Assembly (NCBI RefSeq): GCF_902497995.1
Contig: NZ_CABVII010000003.1
Span: 310,001 to 374,000, forward strand
From: Pseudomonas fluorescens
GTDB lineage: Bacteria; Pseudomonadota; Gammaproteobacteria; Pseudomonadales; Pseudomonadaceae
Direction: 5' to 3'
Length of the DNA stretch: 64,000 bases
Shown: positions 28,593-37,448 of the stretch, piece by piece
Layout: each line of letters begins with the position of its first letter
Numbering within the stretch: the first letter of the stretch is position 1
Program-made: the position numbers and the translations under genes
The notes under the pieces: model-generated
The model's input: only the letters and a program-made list of their open reading frames with translations
The model's database searches: none
Told to the model about the DNA's origin: nothing

Positions 28593-29225
28593 CACTACTC
28601 CTCGCGGGTCTTGAATTTAGACCCCTACCTTACCGATGTTTTTCCGGCGAAGGAACAGCTACGCCACCCCGTGCCTGAATGGACACCGAGAAGAGCTGCA
28701 CGATCTCGCGCAACCGGGCACGAACAAATAGTAGGCACCATTGGCAAAAATGCTCAAGGTACGCTCGTCATCACGCAGGTTGGCGGGTGCCGCTCCGGGT
28801 TGAGCAGGGACGGCTCGACCGGGTATTCCCCGGGTCGGAGCCCGAACATTGCCGGATGTTGAGACTTAAGACGAGCGCCCCTCGTTAAAGTCACCTCAAC
28901 TAGGAGAAAGATGTGAGAGGTGGCGCACACATGCTGAACAAAAGTGTAGACGAATCCATGTAGACAGACTTTGGCCAAGACCGGTAAAACAGCTGCGGGC
29001 ACGGGGAACTTTTTTACCCAGGCTCGCTCAACCCGGGCCTCACAGCTGGATGTTTTTTAAACAACGCAGTTAAAAGTTGCTTGAAAAAGAATCAAAGCCT
29101 ACAATTTTTTTGCTCGTTGCTACACGTCAGTTTACTTACTAGAAGTAATGGGTAGTATGTACGCCGGCGATTTCCTCACTCTGAGGAGACAGCTACTAAA
29201 TAGAAAGTCCTTGAAGGGGAACACG
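28593..29225. other. Intergenic region upstream of oprI
   Basis: 633 bp with no supportable gene. The last 150 bp hold the predicted oprI promoter (29077-29105) and a leader of about 115 nt. The left part contains short GC-rich palindromes (for example GACCGGG-TATT-CCCCGGGTC near 28817-28836) but no REP. Nothing else was recognised. A small RNA gene is possible but not supported. Confidence 0.4.
29077..29105 (+). promoter_or_regulatory. Predicted sigma-70 promoter of oprI
   Basis: TTGCTT (29077-29082), a 17-base spacer and TACAAT (29100-29105) give a strong sigma-70 match. A downstream T-rich stretch and an initiation point near 29112 are expected. This fits one of the most highly expressed genes of Pseudomonas. 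Confidence 0.65.
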
Positions 29226-29477
29226 ATGAACAACGTTCTGAAATTCTCTGCTCTGGCGCTGGCCGCAGTTCTGGCTACCGGTTGCAGCAGTGTATCGAAA
29301 GAAACCGAAGCACGTCTGACTGCTACTGAAGACGCAGCTGCTCGCTCCCAGGCTCGTGCAGACGAAGCTTACCGTAAAGCTGATGAAGCTCTGGCTGCTG
29401 CTCAAAAAGCACAACAGACTGCTGACGAAGCTAACGAGCGTGCTCTGCGCATGCTGGAAAAAGCTAGCCGCAAGTAA
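29226..29477 (+). CDS. oprI: Major outer-membrane lipoprotein OprI
   Basis: 83-residue Lpp-type lipoprotein that anchors or spaces the outer membrane relative to peptidoglycan. The signal peptide ends in the lipobox LATGC with the lipidated Cys20. The mature part is one long Ala-rich heptad helix ([20 protein letters not shown]) ending in ASRK with a C-terminal lysine, the residue that can be linked to peptidoglycan. The start MNNVLKF is fixed by the signal peptide and by AAGGGGA upstream. A strong terminator follows. Confidence 0.97.
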   Translation: MNNVLKFSALALAAVLATGCSSVSKETEARLTATEDAAARSQARADEAYRKADEALAAAQKAQQTADEANERALRMLEKASRK

Positions 29478-29498
29478 TAGTCCTTCGGGATTGTTATC

Positions 29499-29530
29499 AA
29501 GCCGACCCATTCATGGGTCGGCTTTTTTTT
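29499..29530 (+). terminator. Rho-independent terminator of oprI
   Basis: AAGCCGACCCAT-TC-ATGGGTCGGCTT followed by T-runs, a strong canonical terminator 22 bp after the stop codon. Confidence 0.95.
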
Positions 29531-29597
29531 GCCCGCTGTTTCGTACAGGCAAAAAAAACCGCCGACGCGGTCAGCATCGGCGGGTTCGTTTCAAGCG

Positions 29598-30569
29598 TTA
29601 CTGCAGTGGATCGATCGGCGCACTCGTCATCATCGATGCCGAGGCGTCCGGCACGCCGATTTCCACCGGCAGGCCATCTTCAGCGGCCACTACGTCGCGC
29701 ACCACATCCCAGTCCATGCGCAGGTTGTTGGTGATGTCCTCACGCTTGAGCATCGCGTTGATCACGGCGGTGTGCTTGTCCACCACCGACGGGTTGCCGG
29801 CGTCGTCCAGCGGGGTGTGCGCTTCCAGATACACCTTGCCGCCACTGACGCCGAACTTGTACGGATCGCTGATGATGCGTACCGACGTGCCTACCGGCAC
29901 CATGCCGGCCATTTCCAGCACGTTGTTGTTGAACATGCGAAAGCAACCATGGCTGGTGCGCAAGCCGATACCGAACTTCTTGTTCGAACCGTGGATCAGG
30001 TAGCCCGGAGTGCCCAGGGTGAACTTGAACGGCCCCAGCGGGTTGTCCGGGCCTGCCGGCACCACGTTCGGCAAGGGATCGCCATCGGCGGCGTGCTCGG
30101 CCTTGATCGACGCCGGAGGTGTCCAGGTCGGGTTCGGTGTCTTGGCGACGATGCTGGTGTGGGCAATCGGCGAGCCCCAGCCTTCACGGCCGATACCCAG
30201 CGGGAAGGTGTAGACCACGTCCCGGTCTTTCGGGAAGTAATACAGGCGGTACTCGGCCAGGTTGATGACGATGCCTTCACGCGGGCCCGGGGGCAGGATG
30301 AAGCGCGTCGGCAGCACGATCTCGGTGCCGGCGCCCGGTAACCATGGATCGACCCCGGGGTTTGCCGCGACCATTTCCGAATAACCCAGATCGTAGGTAG
30401 TACCAAGGTCGGCGAAGGTGTCTTCGTACTTGGCCTTGATCACTTGCACCTGGCCGACGATGTCTTCACCGGGCGGTGGCAGGGGCAGCTCCAATGCCGC
30501 GATCGGACCCGCGACGCACAGGGCGGCAAGGGTCAGGCAGCGGGTGACGGCAGGAAAACGCGGCAACAT
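29598..30569 (-). CDS. L,D-transpeptidase with LysM domain (YkuD family)
   Basis: 323-residue periplasmic enzyme. A signal peptide covers about residues 1-26, a LysM-like peptidoglycan-binding domain about 37-87, and the YkuD domain follows. The catalytic signature is IHGSNKKFGIGLRTSHGCFR, with His193, Ser206, His207 and Cys209. Such enzymes form 3-3 cross-links or attach Lpp-type lipoproteins to peptidoglycan through the lipoprotein C-terminal Lys. Its position convergent to oprI, whose product ends in Lys, suggests that OprI is a substrate (inference). ATG 30569 has AAGGA eight bases upstream; ATG 30587 is an alternative. Confidence 0.88.
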   Translation of the reverse strand: MLPRFPAVTRCLTLAALCVAGPIAALELPLPPPGEDIVGQVQVIKAKYEDTFADLGTTYDLGYSEMVAANPGVDPWLPGAGTEIVLPTRFILPPGPREGIVINLAEYRLYYFPKDRDVVYTFPLGIGREGWGSPIAHTSIVAKTPNPTWTPPASIKAEHAADGDPLPNVVPAGPDNPLGPFKFTLGTPGYLIHGSNKKFGIGLRTSHGCFRMFNNNVLEMAGMVPVGTSVRIISDPYKFGVSGGKVYLEAHTPLDDAGNPSVVDKHTAVINAMLKREDITNNLRMDWDVVRDVVAAEDGLPVEIGVPDASASMMTSAPIDPLQ

Positions 30570-30670
30570 CCGGAAAATCCTTCGCATGATCGACAAGGGT
30601 GTAAAAACGGGATTGTACACTGGCGCCCGTTATTTCGGGGAGGCGCGACTGTTACAGGCGATGCAAGGCA

Positions 30671-30830
30671 CTTGCAGGAGCGAGCCTGCTCGCGAAAGTT
30701 TCTGCCTCAAACATCCATGGTGCCTGGAATGCCGTGTTCGCGAGCAAGCCCGCTCCCACATCGGATCTGCGTCGGACACATATACCGTGATCAATGAAGG
30801 TCCAATGTGGGAGCGGGCTTGCTCGCGAAG
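30671..30830. repeat. Three REP units (GGGAGCGGGCTTGCTCGCG type)
   Basis: A unit at 30671-30697 (forward, GCAGGAGCGAGCCTGCTCGC), one at 30736-30764 (inverted) and one at 30802-30830 (forward). The second and third form a good inverted pair (ATGTGGGAGCGGGCTTGCTC against its complement); the first is more diverged. Located between the L,D-transpeptidase and the small hypothetical gene. Confidence 0.85.
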
Positions 30831-30835
30831 GGGCC

Positions 30836-31129
30836 CTAGAGCTCGAACCGCAACTCAGGCCAGATCGGCGAGGTGCCGCGTTTCTGCGATTCCAGAATGG
30901 CCCGGCACAGCGAGCACAGGCGCTGGTCCTGGAACACCCGGCGGTCGACGCTCGACCAGCGTGGCTGCGCCGGCAGCAGGCTGCCGCACAAGGTGCGGTC
31001 CGCCGAGCCGCCCAGCTCCAGTTGACGGGTTACCAGATGCACCCGCACTTCCTGGCAGGCGAACAGGTCCAGCTGTTCGTCAGGCTCGATCAGTTGGTAG
31101 GCAAAAAGTGACCAGGCGGGACGCGGCAT
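30836..31129 (-). CDS. Hypothetical protein (97 residues)
   Basis: No family recognised. The protein is soluble and ends in a segment with cysteines (QRLCSLCRAILESQK) that include a CxxC pair; two more cysteines lie further N-terminal (FACQEV, RTLCGS), so a zinc or redox site is possible. The start MPRPAWSLFAYQLIEPDE is preferred over a codon four residues earlier. It lies downstream of tesA on the same strand, about 56 bp away, so the two may be co-transcribed. Confidence 0.6.
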   Translation of the reverse strand: MPRPAWSLFAYQLIEPDEQLDLFACQEVRVHLVTRQLELGGSADRTLCGSLLPAQPRWSSVDRRVFQDQRLCSLCRAILESQKRGTSPIWPELRFEL

Positions 31130-31185
31130 CGGGGGCTCCAAATCGGGGGCGCCACCTTAGCCGAAACGCGACCGCTAGAAAAGCG

Positions 31186-31791
31186 TCAAAGCAGCGGTTT
31201 CAGTGCCGGCCAGACATTTTCCAGCAACTTGTCCTGCGCCCCCGCAGCCGGGTGCAAGCCGTCGGCCTGCATCAAGTCCGGATGACCGCCCACGCCGTCG
31301 AGAAAAAAAGGTACCAGCGGGATCTTTTTCTCCTCGGCCAGTGCGCTGTAGACCTTCGCGAAGGCCTCGGTATAACGAGCGCCGTAGTTGGGTGGCAATT
31401 GCATGCCGAGCAAAAGCACCTTGGCGCCACTGTCCCTGGAGCTGTCGATCATCGACGCAAGGTTTTGTTGCAAATTAGCTGGGGGCATTCCACGCAGCCC
31501 GTCATTGCCTCCCAACTCAAGGATCACCAGTTCCGGTTTATGCTCCGCAAGCAGCGCCGGCAGGCGCGCCTGGCCTCCGGCACTGGTGTCGCCACTGATG
31601 GACGCGTTGATCACCTTATCGTCGAAACCTTCGCGCTTGAGCCGTTGCTCGAGCAGCGACACCCACCCCAAGCGGGTATCCAGGCCGAAACCGGCGCTGA
31701 TACTATCGCCAACGATCAGGACTGTACCCGCCGCTGCGTTCTGGGCCATGCACATCAAGGCCAGGCCAGCACTCAAAAACCACACTCGCAT
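31186..31791 (-). CDS. tesA: Acyl-CoA thioesterase I / arylesterase TesA
   Basis: 201-residue periplasmic SGNH hydrolase with thioesterase, esterase and lysophospholipase activities. The signal peptide is MRVWFLSAGLALMCMAQNAA; the catalytic serine is Ser30 in VGDSISAGFG. GGNDGLRG supplies the oxyanion residues, and DGLHP near the end supplies Asp and His. ATG 31791 has GGAGAA upstream. Only ten bases separate this start codon from the divergent ybbA start codon, as in the tesA-ybbA arrangement of enterobacteria but tighter. Confidence 0.93.
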   Translation of the reverse strand: MRVWFLSAGLALMCMAQNAAAGTVLIVGDSISAGFGLDTRLGWVSLLEQRLKREGFDDKVINASISGDTSAGGQARLPALLAEHKPELVILELGGNDGLRGMPPANLQQNLASMIDSSRDSGAKVLLLGMQLPPNYGARYTEAFAKVYSALAEEKKIPLVPFFLDGVGGHPDLMQADGLHPAAGAQDKLLENVWPALKPLL

Positions 31792-31801
31792 CGGATTCTC
31801 C

Positions 31802-32485
31802 ATGGGCGCAAGCATTCTCACCGCGAAGAACCTCAGCAAAGTGGTGTCCAGCGCGGAAGGTGAACTGACTATCCTGCACGAACTCAGCCTGGAACTGAAC
31901 AAGGGCGACAGCCTGGCCATCGTCGGCGCCTCCGGTTCCGGCAAATCCACCCTCCTCGGCCTGCTGGCCGGCCTCGACCTGCCGAGCAGCGGCGAAGTCA
32001 CCCTGGCCGGGCAAGGCCTGAGCCAACTCGACGAAGACCAGCGCGCACGCATCCGCGCCGAACATGTCGGTTTTGTTTTTCAATCCTTCCAGCTGCTCGA
32101 CAGTCTCAACGCCCTGGAAAACGTCATGCTGCCGCTGGAACTCGACGGTCGCAAAGACGCCCGTGAGCGTGCCACCGAATTGCTGCAACGGGTCGGCCTC
32201 GGCCAACGCCTGAGCCACTCGCCACGCCAGCTCTCCGGCGGTGAACAGCAGCGCGTGGCCATCGCCCGCGCCTTTGCCGCAGAACCGGCTGTATTGTTTG
32301 CCGACGAACCCACCGGCAATCTCGACAGCCACACCGGCGAACGCATCAGCGACCTGCTGTTCGAACTCAACCAGGAAAGGGGCACAACCCTGGTGCTGGT
32401 GACCCACGACGAACGCCTGGCACATCGCTGCCGGCGCCTGATCCGCCTTGAAGCCGGCCTGCTGGTCGCCCCTCTGGAGCCTTGA
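31802..32485 (+). CDS. ybbA: ABC transporter ATP-binding protein YbbA
   Basis: 227-residue ATPase of the LolD/MacB-like group that partners YbbP. Walker A is GASGSGKST at residues 42-50, the signature motif is LSGGEQQR, and Walker B is VLFADEPTGNLD. These transporters work as mechanotransmission machines on the inner membrane; a YbbAP-TesA complex has been linked to the release of hydrophobic compounds from membranes. The stop codon overlaps the ybbP start (TGATG). The start codon lies ten bases from the divergent tesA start. Confidence 0.92.
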   Translation: MGASILTAKNLSKVVSSAEGELTILHELSLELNKGDSLAIVGASGSGKSTLLGLLAGLDLPSSGEVTLAGQGLSQLDEDQRARIRAEHVGFVFQSFQLLDSLNALENVMLPLELDGRKDARERATELLQRVGLGQRLSHSPRQLSGGEQQRVAIARAFAAEPAVLFADEPTGNLDSHTGERISDLLFELNQERGTTLVLVTHDERLAHRCRRLIRLEAGLLVAPLEP

Positions 32486-34989
32486 TGGCACGCCTGCCGC
32501 TGCTGCGCCTGTTCAGCCTCGCCCTCCGCCAACTGCTGCGCGACGCCCGCGCCGGCGAACTGCGGGTGTTGTTCTTCGCCCTGCTGGTGGCCGTGGCGTC
32601 GAGTACCGCCATCGGCTACTTCGGTGCCCGCCTGAACGGCGCCATGATGCTGCGTGCAACTGAATTTCTCGGCGCCGACCTGCTGCTCGAAGGCAGCTCG
32701 CCGGCGCGTCCCGAACAGATCAGCAGTGGCGTGGAGCTGGGCCTGGAACACGCGCAAGTGGTGGAGTTTTCCAGCGTCATTGCCACCGACAACGGCATCC
32801 AGCTCTCCAGCATCAAAGCCGCCGACGACGTCTACCCGCTGCGCGGCGAACTGAAAAGCACCCCCGCGCCCTTTGCCGCGGAAGAAGCCGGTGGCAGCCC
32901 GAAACCCGGTGAAGCCTGGGTCGAAGGACGCCTGCTGACCGCGCTGGACCTGAAGATCGGCGACAGCATCGACGTCGGCATGAAAACCCTGAAACTGGCG
33001 CGCGTGCTGACCTACGAACCCGACCGGGCCGGCAATTTCTACAGCCTCACGCCACGGGTGCTGATCAACCTCGACGACCTCGCGGCGACCGGCGTGGTGC
33101 AACCCGGCAGCCGGGTCAGCTACCGCGAACTCTGGCGCGGCAACGCCGAGGCGCTGGAAACCTATCGGCAACTGATCAAGCCCGGGCTGGCCGCCAACCA
33201 GCGCCTGCAGGATGCCCGCGACGGCAACCGGCAGATCGGCGGCGCCCTGGGCAAGGCCGAACGTTACCTGAACATGGCCAGCCTGGTGGCGGTGCTGTTG
33301 GCCGGTGTGGCGGTGGCACTGTCGGCAACGCGTTTCGCTACGCGCCGATTCGATGCCAGCGCCTTGTTGCGTTGCCTGGGCTTGTCCCGTCGGGAAACCA
33401 TGGTGCTGTTCAGTCTGCAGCTGACGGTGCTCGGACTGCTCGCCAGTATCAGCGGCGCCTTTATCGGCTGGCTGGCGCAGCTCGGCCTGTTTGCCTTGCT
33501 GCATGACCTGGTGCCGACCGATGTGCCGCCGGGCGGCCTGTTGCCAGGCATCGCCGGGATTGGCACCGGGCTGGTGGCATTGGCCGGTTTTGCCTTGCCG
33601 CCACTGGCTGCGCTGGGTCGGGTGCCCCCCTTGCGGGTATTGCGTCGGGACATGCTGCCGATTCCCACCAGCACCTGGATGGTCTACGGCGCGGCGTTGG
33701 GCGCCCTCGGCCTGATCATGTGGCGTCTGAGCCTGGACTTGCTGCTGACCTTTGCCCTGCTCGGCGGTGGCGTGATTGCCGCGCTGGTGCTGGGCGGTTT
33801 GCTGTTGCTGCTGCTCAAAAGCCTGCGCCGAATGCTCGCGCGCGCGTCCTTGCCGTGGCGTCTCGGGTTGGGTCAGTTACTTCGCCATCCGCTGGCCGCC
33901 GCGGGTCAAGCCCTGGCCTTCGGTCTGATTCTGCTGTCCATGGCGTTGATCGCCCTGTTGCGCGGCGAATTGCTGGATACCTGGCAGAACCAGTTGCCAA
34001 AGAACGCGCCGAACTATTTCGCGCTGAACATTCTGCCGGCGGACAAGCAGGCCTTCACCGACCGGTTGATCGAACTGTCGGCACAGTCGGCCCCCTTGTA
34101 CCCGGTGGTGCCGGGGCGACTGATCAGCATCAATGGCGAACCGGTGCAGGACATCGTCAGCAAGGATTCGGCCGGTGATCGGGCGATCCAGCGCGACCTG
34201 AGCCTGACCTGGGCGGCGGACCTCCCGGCGGACAACACACTCACCGCCGGCAACTGGTGGCCCGAACAAGCGCCGGACGAGATTCCCGGCGTGTCGGTGG
34301 AAGGCAAGGTGGCCGAGAGCCTGAAGCTCAAGCTCGGCGATCACATGGTGTTTACCGTCGGCGGGATGAATCGCGAAGCGAAAGTCACCAGCCTGCGCGA
34401 CATCAACTGGGACAACTTCCAGCCGAACTTCTTCATGATCTTCCAGCCTGGCACGTTGAAGGATTTGCCGGCGACCTACCTGACCAGTTTCTATCTGGCG
34501 GCCGGTCATGATCAGCAGATCGTCGACCTGTCCCGGTCCTTCCCGGCGGTGACGATTCTGCAAGTCGAAGCCTTGCTCGAGCAGTTGCGCAGCATCCTCG
34601 CCCAAGTCACCCTGGCGGTGGAGTACGTGCTGTTGTTCGTGTTGGCGGCGGGCATGGCGGTGTTGTTCTCCGGCCTGCAAGCGACGCTGGACGAGCGCAT
34701 TCGCCAAGGTGCCTTGTTGCGGGCGCTGGGTGCCGAGCGGCAGTTGCTGGTCAAGGCCCGACGCATCGAGTTCGGTTTGCTTGGCGCAGTCAGCGGCTTG
34801 TTGGCGGCACTGGGCTCGGAACTGGTGAGCCTGGTGCTTTACCGCTACGCCTTCGACCTGCCCTGGCACCCGCATCCGTGGCTGCTTGTGCTGCCGCTGA
34901 TCGGCGCCGTGCTGATCGGTGGCGCCGGTGTCTTCGGTACTCGCCGCGCCTTGAATGCCAGCCCCCTGACAGTCTTGCGCGAGGGTTGA
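32485..34989 (+). CDS. ybbP: ABC transporter permease YbbP (FtsX/MacB type)
   Basis: 834-residue membrane protein with a signal-anchor-like helix at about residues 20-45 ([20 protein letters not shown]), a large periplasmic domain, two blocks of FtsX-type helices (near 260-480) and a last block near 710-830 with [20 protein letters not shown]. The architecture equals E. coli YbbP. It starts inside the ybbA stop codon, so it is translationally coupled to ybbA. Together with tesA it probably forms a lipid-handling system. Confidence 0.92.
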   Translation: MARLPLLRLFSLALRQLLRDARAGELRVLFFALLVAVASSTAIGYFGARLNGAMMLRATEFLGADLLLEGSSPARPEQISSGVELGLEHAQVVEFSSVIATDNGIQLSSIKAADDVYPLRGELKSTPAPFAAEEAGGSPKPGEAWVEGRLLTALDLKIGDSIDVGMKTLKLARVLTYEPDRAGNFYSLTPRVLINLDDLAATGVVQPGSRVSYRELWRGNAEALETYRQLIKPGLAANQRLQDARDGNRQIGGALGKAERYLNMASLVAVLLAGVAVALSATRFATRRFDASALLRCLGLSRRETMVLFSLQLTVLGLLASISGAFIGWLAQLGLFALLHDLVPTDVPPGGLLPGIAGIGTGLVALAGFALPPLAALGRVPPLRVLRRDMLPIPTSTWMVYGAALGALGLIMWRLSLDLLLTFALLGGGVIAALVLGGLLLLLLKSLRRMLARASLPWRLGLGQLLRHPLAAAGQALAFGLILLSMALIALLRGELLDTWQNQLPKNAPNYFALNILPADKQAFTDRLIELSAQSAPLYPVVPGRLISINGEPVQDIVSKDSAGDRAIQRDLSLTWAADLPADNTLTAGNWWPEQAPDEIPGVSVEGKVAESLKLKLGDHMVFTVGGMNREAKVTSLRDINWDNFQPNFFMIFQPGTLKDLPATYLTSFYLAAGHDQQIVDLSRSFPAVTILQVEALLEQLRSILAQVTLAVEYVLLFVLAAGMAVLFSGLQATLDERIRQGALLRALGAERQLLVKARRIEFGLLGAVSGLLAALGSELVSLVLYRYAFDLPWHPHPWLLVLPLIGAVLIGGAGVFGTRRALNASPLTVLREG

Positions 34990-35023
34990 TAGACTCAAGC
35001 CTTCTCCACCACAAGAAGTTGCC

Positions 35024-35521
35024 ATGAGCCGTTATCGCCCTCCCCGCACCGCTGGCACCGCGCTGATCACCCCCGAGGGTGAAGCGCGGATGCGGGCCGA
35101 GTTCCATGAGCTCTGGCATGTGCGCCGCCCGCAGGTCACGCAGTCGGTCAGCGAGGCCGCGGCCCAGGGCGATCGCTCCGAGAACGCCGAGTACACCTAC
35201 GGAAAAAAAATGCTGCGCGAAATCGACAGTCGCGTGCGCTTTCTCACCAAGCGGCTGGAAGCGCTCAAGGTGGTCAGCGAGAAGCCGAGCGATCCGAACA
35301 AGGTTTATTTTGGCGCCTGGGTCACCATTGAAGACGAGGACGGCAAAGAATCGCGTTATCGCATCGTCGGGCCGGATGAGCTTGATTTAAAGCGGGGCCT
35401 GATCAGCATCGACTCACCGCTGGCCCGCGCGCTGATCGGCAAGGCACTGGACGCCGAGGTTCGGGTCCAGACGCCTACCGGCGAGCAGTGTGTGTATATC
35501 GTGGCGATCGACTATCCCTGA
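35024..35521 (+). CDS. greB: Transcription elongation factor GreB
   Basis: 165-residue Gre factor that rescues backtracked RNA polymerase by stimulating transcript cleavage. The coiled-coil tip [20 protein letters not shown] holds the conserved acidic pair. The basic patch and C-terminal FKBP-like domain ([15 protein letters not shown]) agree with GreB rather than GreA. It follows ybbP by 34 bp on the same strand and may be read through from that operon. Confidence 0.95.
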   Translation: MSRYRPPRTAGTALITPEGEARMRAEFHELWHVRRPQVTQSVSEAAAQGDRSENAEYTYGKKMLREIDSRVRFLTKRLEALKVVSEKPSDPNKVYFGAWVTIEDEDGKESRYRIVGPDELDLKRGLISIDSPLARALIGKALDAEVRVQTPTGEQCVYIVAIDYP

Positions 35522-35539
35522 CTCGCAGCGCCATGAACC

Positions 35540-35848
35540 TCAGCGACGGGTAATCAGCCCTTGTCGGGCAACACGAACCAGTTGCCTGATCACTTCGGGG
35601 GCGTCTTCAATACTGGGCGATTGAATCACCGCCAGATCAAAGCTGTCGCTGGCAAATCGGGCCAGGGATTCGCCGTCGTCGACAAACTGGATCAGGAAGG
35701 CCGCAGGTCCGCCGGTACGACGTGGCCAACCGTCGAGATAGCGCAGGAGCGTCGGCTGATGTTTGCCGCCAAGCAGGATTTTTGGATTGCGCTGGGTCAG
35801 ATGGGCCGTGATCGGCGCGGGGCGTATAACGGGGCTTAGTGCATTCAT
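35540..35848 (-). CDS. Small Rossmann-like hypothetical protein (102 residues)
   Basis: The segment FDLAVIQSPSIEDAPEVIRQ followed by LVRVARQGLI looks like the strand-helix-strand region after motif II of a class I methyltransferase, but the protein stops there, and the SAM-binding loop (ILLGGKHQPTLLRYLD) lacks the GxGxG motif. It may be a truncated or degenerate methyltransferase or a small family of its own. It is convergent with greB (18 bp between stops). The start MNALSPVIRP is chosen by composition. Confidence 0.5.
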   Translation of the reverse strand: MNALSPVIRPAPITAHLTQRNPKILLGGKHQPTLLRYLDGWPRRTGGPAAFLIQFVDDGESLARFASDSFDLAVIQSPSIEDAPEVIRQLVRVARQGLITRR

Positions 35849-36115
35849 CGTGTCGTGTCTCTGCCTCAAAAGTCTGCATGGCAGGTGAGAGGCAACACCG
35901 AACCAGCGCTTTAGCGGTATTTCGAAGCCTGCTGCAAGCTTCTGTCGGCAACTGGATGAGTCACCTGGCGCCCCGCAAGTAGCTGTTTAAATCGGCGCAT
36001 GAGCAGCATCCTAGAGAAGCTGACCGGAGGGTGTCAAGAATGACGCGCAACAAAAATGTGCTGCGCGATGGGGGTGTGGGCGTACATATCCGTTTCTTCG
36101 GTAACGACGACTTAG

Positions 36116-36717
36116 GGTTTCGCCCTTACGGCGAGTCACTTGGAAAAGCCCCAAGTAACCAAGGGCTCTTGCCGCTTTCGTTCGGTGCCTCGCCTAGGCT
36201 CGGCATGCCCTCGCTCCGGTCCTGCTCCGTGGGCCCGCCGCCATCCCTGCCGGGTTGCCCACTGCGCAGAACCTCCACTCGGCCTCTCGAGGGGGCGGTG
36301 CATCAAGATCAAAAGCTGCAGGCGAGCTAACGCTCGGCCTGGTGAGTGGTGAAAAGCGAAGGGGTACGCCGATCCATTGTGGGAGCGGGCTTGCTCGCGA
36401 AGCTGTTGATTTTGCCGTTGCCGTTGCCGTTGCCGTGGCTGTGGCTGTGGCTGTGGCTTTTGATCTTGATCTTGATCCACCCGCCCCTTCGGGAGGCTGA
36501 GTGGAGGTGTTCATCCGGGGAGTGGCGCGCAGCGCCGTTCGACGCAGTCGAACACGCTGCATGTAGGTCGTCGCGAAGCCAACCTGCGGGCAGTGTCCCC
36601 GGATGGACACCGGAGCGAAGGTACGCCGAGCCTTAGCGAGGGGGCCGGACGCCGGGGCGAGACCTTTGCTTCCTTTGGGGCGTTTGCCAAAGGGAGTCGA
36701 CCGTCAGGGCGAAACCG
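36116..36717. repeat. Large imperfect inverted repeat, two diverged arms of about 190-235 bp
   Basis: The left arm (36116 to about 36300) read forward aligns with the right arm (about 36484-36717) read on the other strand: GGTTTCGCCCT, then a stem-loop, GGCTCGGC, CTTCGCTCCGGT/CCTCGCTCCGGT and ACCTCCACTC are shared. Each arm holds its own hairpin: ACTTGG (36138-36143) with CCAAGT (36151-36156) on the left, and CCTTTGG (36672-36678) with CCAAAGG (36687-36693) on the right. The stem sequences differ but pairing is kept. The middle carries a REP unit and hexamer repeats. Confidence 0.75.
36412..36457. repeat. Hexanucleotide tandem repeats TTGCCG and GGCTGT
   Basis: About four copies of TTGCCG (36412-36436) run into about four copies of GGCTGT (36437-36457), in the centre of the large inverted repeat. 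Such runs are prone to copy-number change by slippage. They are not in a supported gene. Confidence 0.8.
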
Positions 36718-36780
36718 CAAGTGGCCATTACCGCAGAAATGGATATGTACACCATCGACAATCCCGGTCGGCTATAAGGC

Positions 36781-36900
36781 CGCCTTCGCGGGCAAGCCTC
36801 GCTCCTACAATGGGTCAGGGTACATCCGCATGGACAAGGTTGGTTGTCAGGGCGGCTTCGCAACGGTGCGGCGATCCGACCAGCCCGCTCCTACGGGAAA
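36781..36900. repeat. REP unit plus diverged GGTGCGGCGATCCGAC variant
   Basis: 36781-36809 is a REP (inverted orientation, GGCAAGCCTCGCTCCTAC). 36856-36900 carries the variant CGGTGCGGCGATCCGACCAG followed by CCCGCTCCTACGGG. The variant is shared with 21239, 40047 and 42604. It lies just downstream of doxX. Confidence 0.75.
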
Positions 36901-36908
36901 CAGAGCCA

Positions 36909-37343
36909 TCAACCAGCGATGGCGCGATCGACCGACAGCTTGCCCGCACCTTCGATCAACACCGCAATGCTGCCGCCCAGCAGGGCCAAGGCGAACTCAT
37001 ACCCGTTGTTGGCCATGAACAGCCCGTTGCCAATATGCACAGTGAAAATCGCGACCAGCGAAAGGAAGGTCAAACCCAGGGCTGCCGGGCGTGCCAGCAG
37101 GCCAATGATTAGTGCCAGGCCCCCGAAGAATTCGACACCGCCCGCCAGCGTCGCCATCACGTAGCCTGGCGTCAGACCGATGCTCTCCATGTACTGCGCC
37201 GTACCCGCCAGACCATAACCACCCAACGCACCGAACAGTTTCTGCGAACCGTGGGCCGCGAAGATGATGCCGACGAAAATCCGCAGGACAGTCAGGCCAT
37301 AGCCGGCGCGGGTAAACAGTACCTTGTTGATCAGTGTGCTCAT
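36909..37343 (-). CDS. DoxX-family membrane protein
   Basis: 144-residue inner-membrane protein with four hydrophobic segments (about residues 15-33, 55-85, 88-108 and 115-135) and the family block FVGIIFAAHGSQKLFG near the N-terminus, followed by GGVEFFGGLALIIGLLARPA. DoxX-like proteins are linked to thiol redox or quinone chemistry in some organisms; the role here is unknown. It stands alone. Confidence 0.85.
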   Translation of the reverse strand: MSTLINKVLFTRAGYGLTVLRIFVGIIFAAHGSQKLFGALGGYGLAGTAQYMESIGLTPGYVMATLAGGVEFFGGLALIIGLLARPAALGLTFLSLVAIFTVHIGNGLFMANNGYEFALALLGGSIAVLIEGAGKLSVDRAIAG

Positions 37344-37448
37344 GCTGTGTCATCCCTTCTGGGGTTAAGTGTTGGTTGGCCGCTATATTAATCAGTAAAA
37401 ACCCTGTTAAAAGCGCAAAAAACCCGCCTTAACAATCAGTTTATTCGA

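Larger units (their letters stand above)
35849..36908. other. About 1 kb without genes, holding a large inverted repeat
   Basis: No gene is supported between the Rossmann-like protein and doxX. The open frames here are products of GC-rich repeat sequence and are low-complexity (Pro/Arg/Ser-rich). The region contains the inverted repeat listed separately (36116-36717), a REP half at 36377-36402, a hexanucleotide run at 36412-36457, and REP units at 36781-36809 and 36856-36900. Confidence 0.7.

Noticed and set aside
28593..29076. Small RNA or peptide gene upstream of oprI
   Set aside because: Only short frames without ribosome sites and no clear promoter-terminator pair were found.
30671..30830. 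Regularly spaced repeats as a CRISPR array
   Set aside because: Units are palindromic REPs in alternating orientation with unequal spacing and no cas genes.
35540..35848. Calling the small protein a functional methyltransferase
   Set aside because: The GxGxG SAM-binding loop is missing and the protein stops after one fold unit.
36031..36330. Open frame inside the large inverted repeat
   Set aside because: Product is low-complexity Pro/Ser/Arg sequence; the mirrored arm encodes similar nonsense, so the frame comes from repeat DNA.
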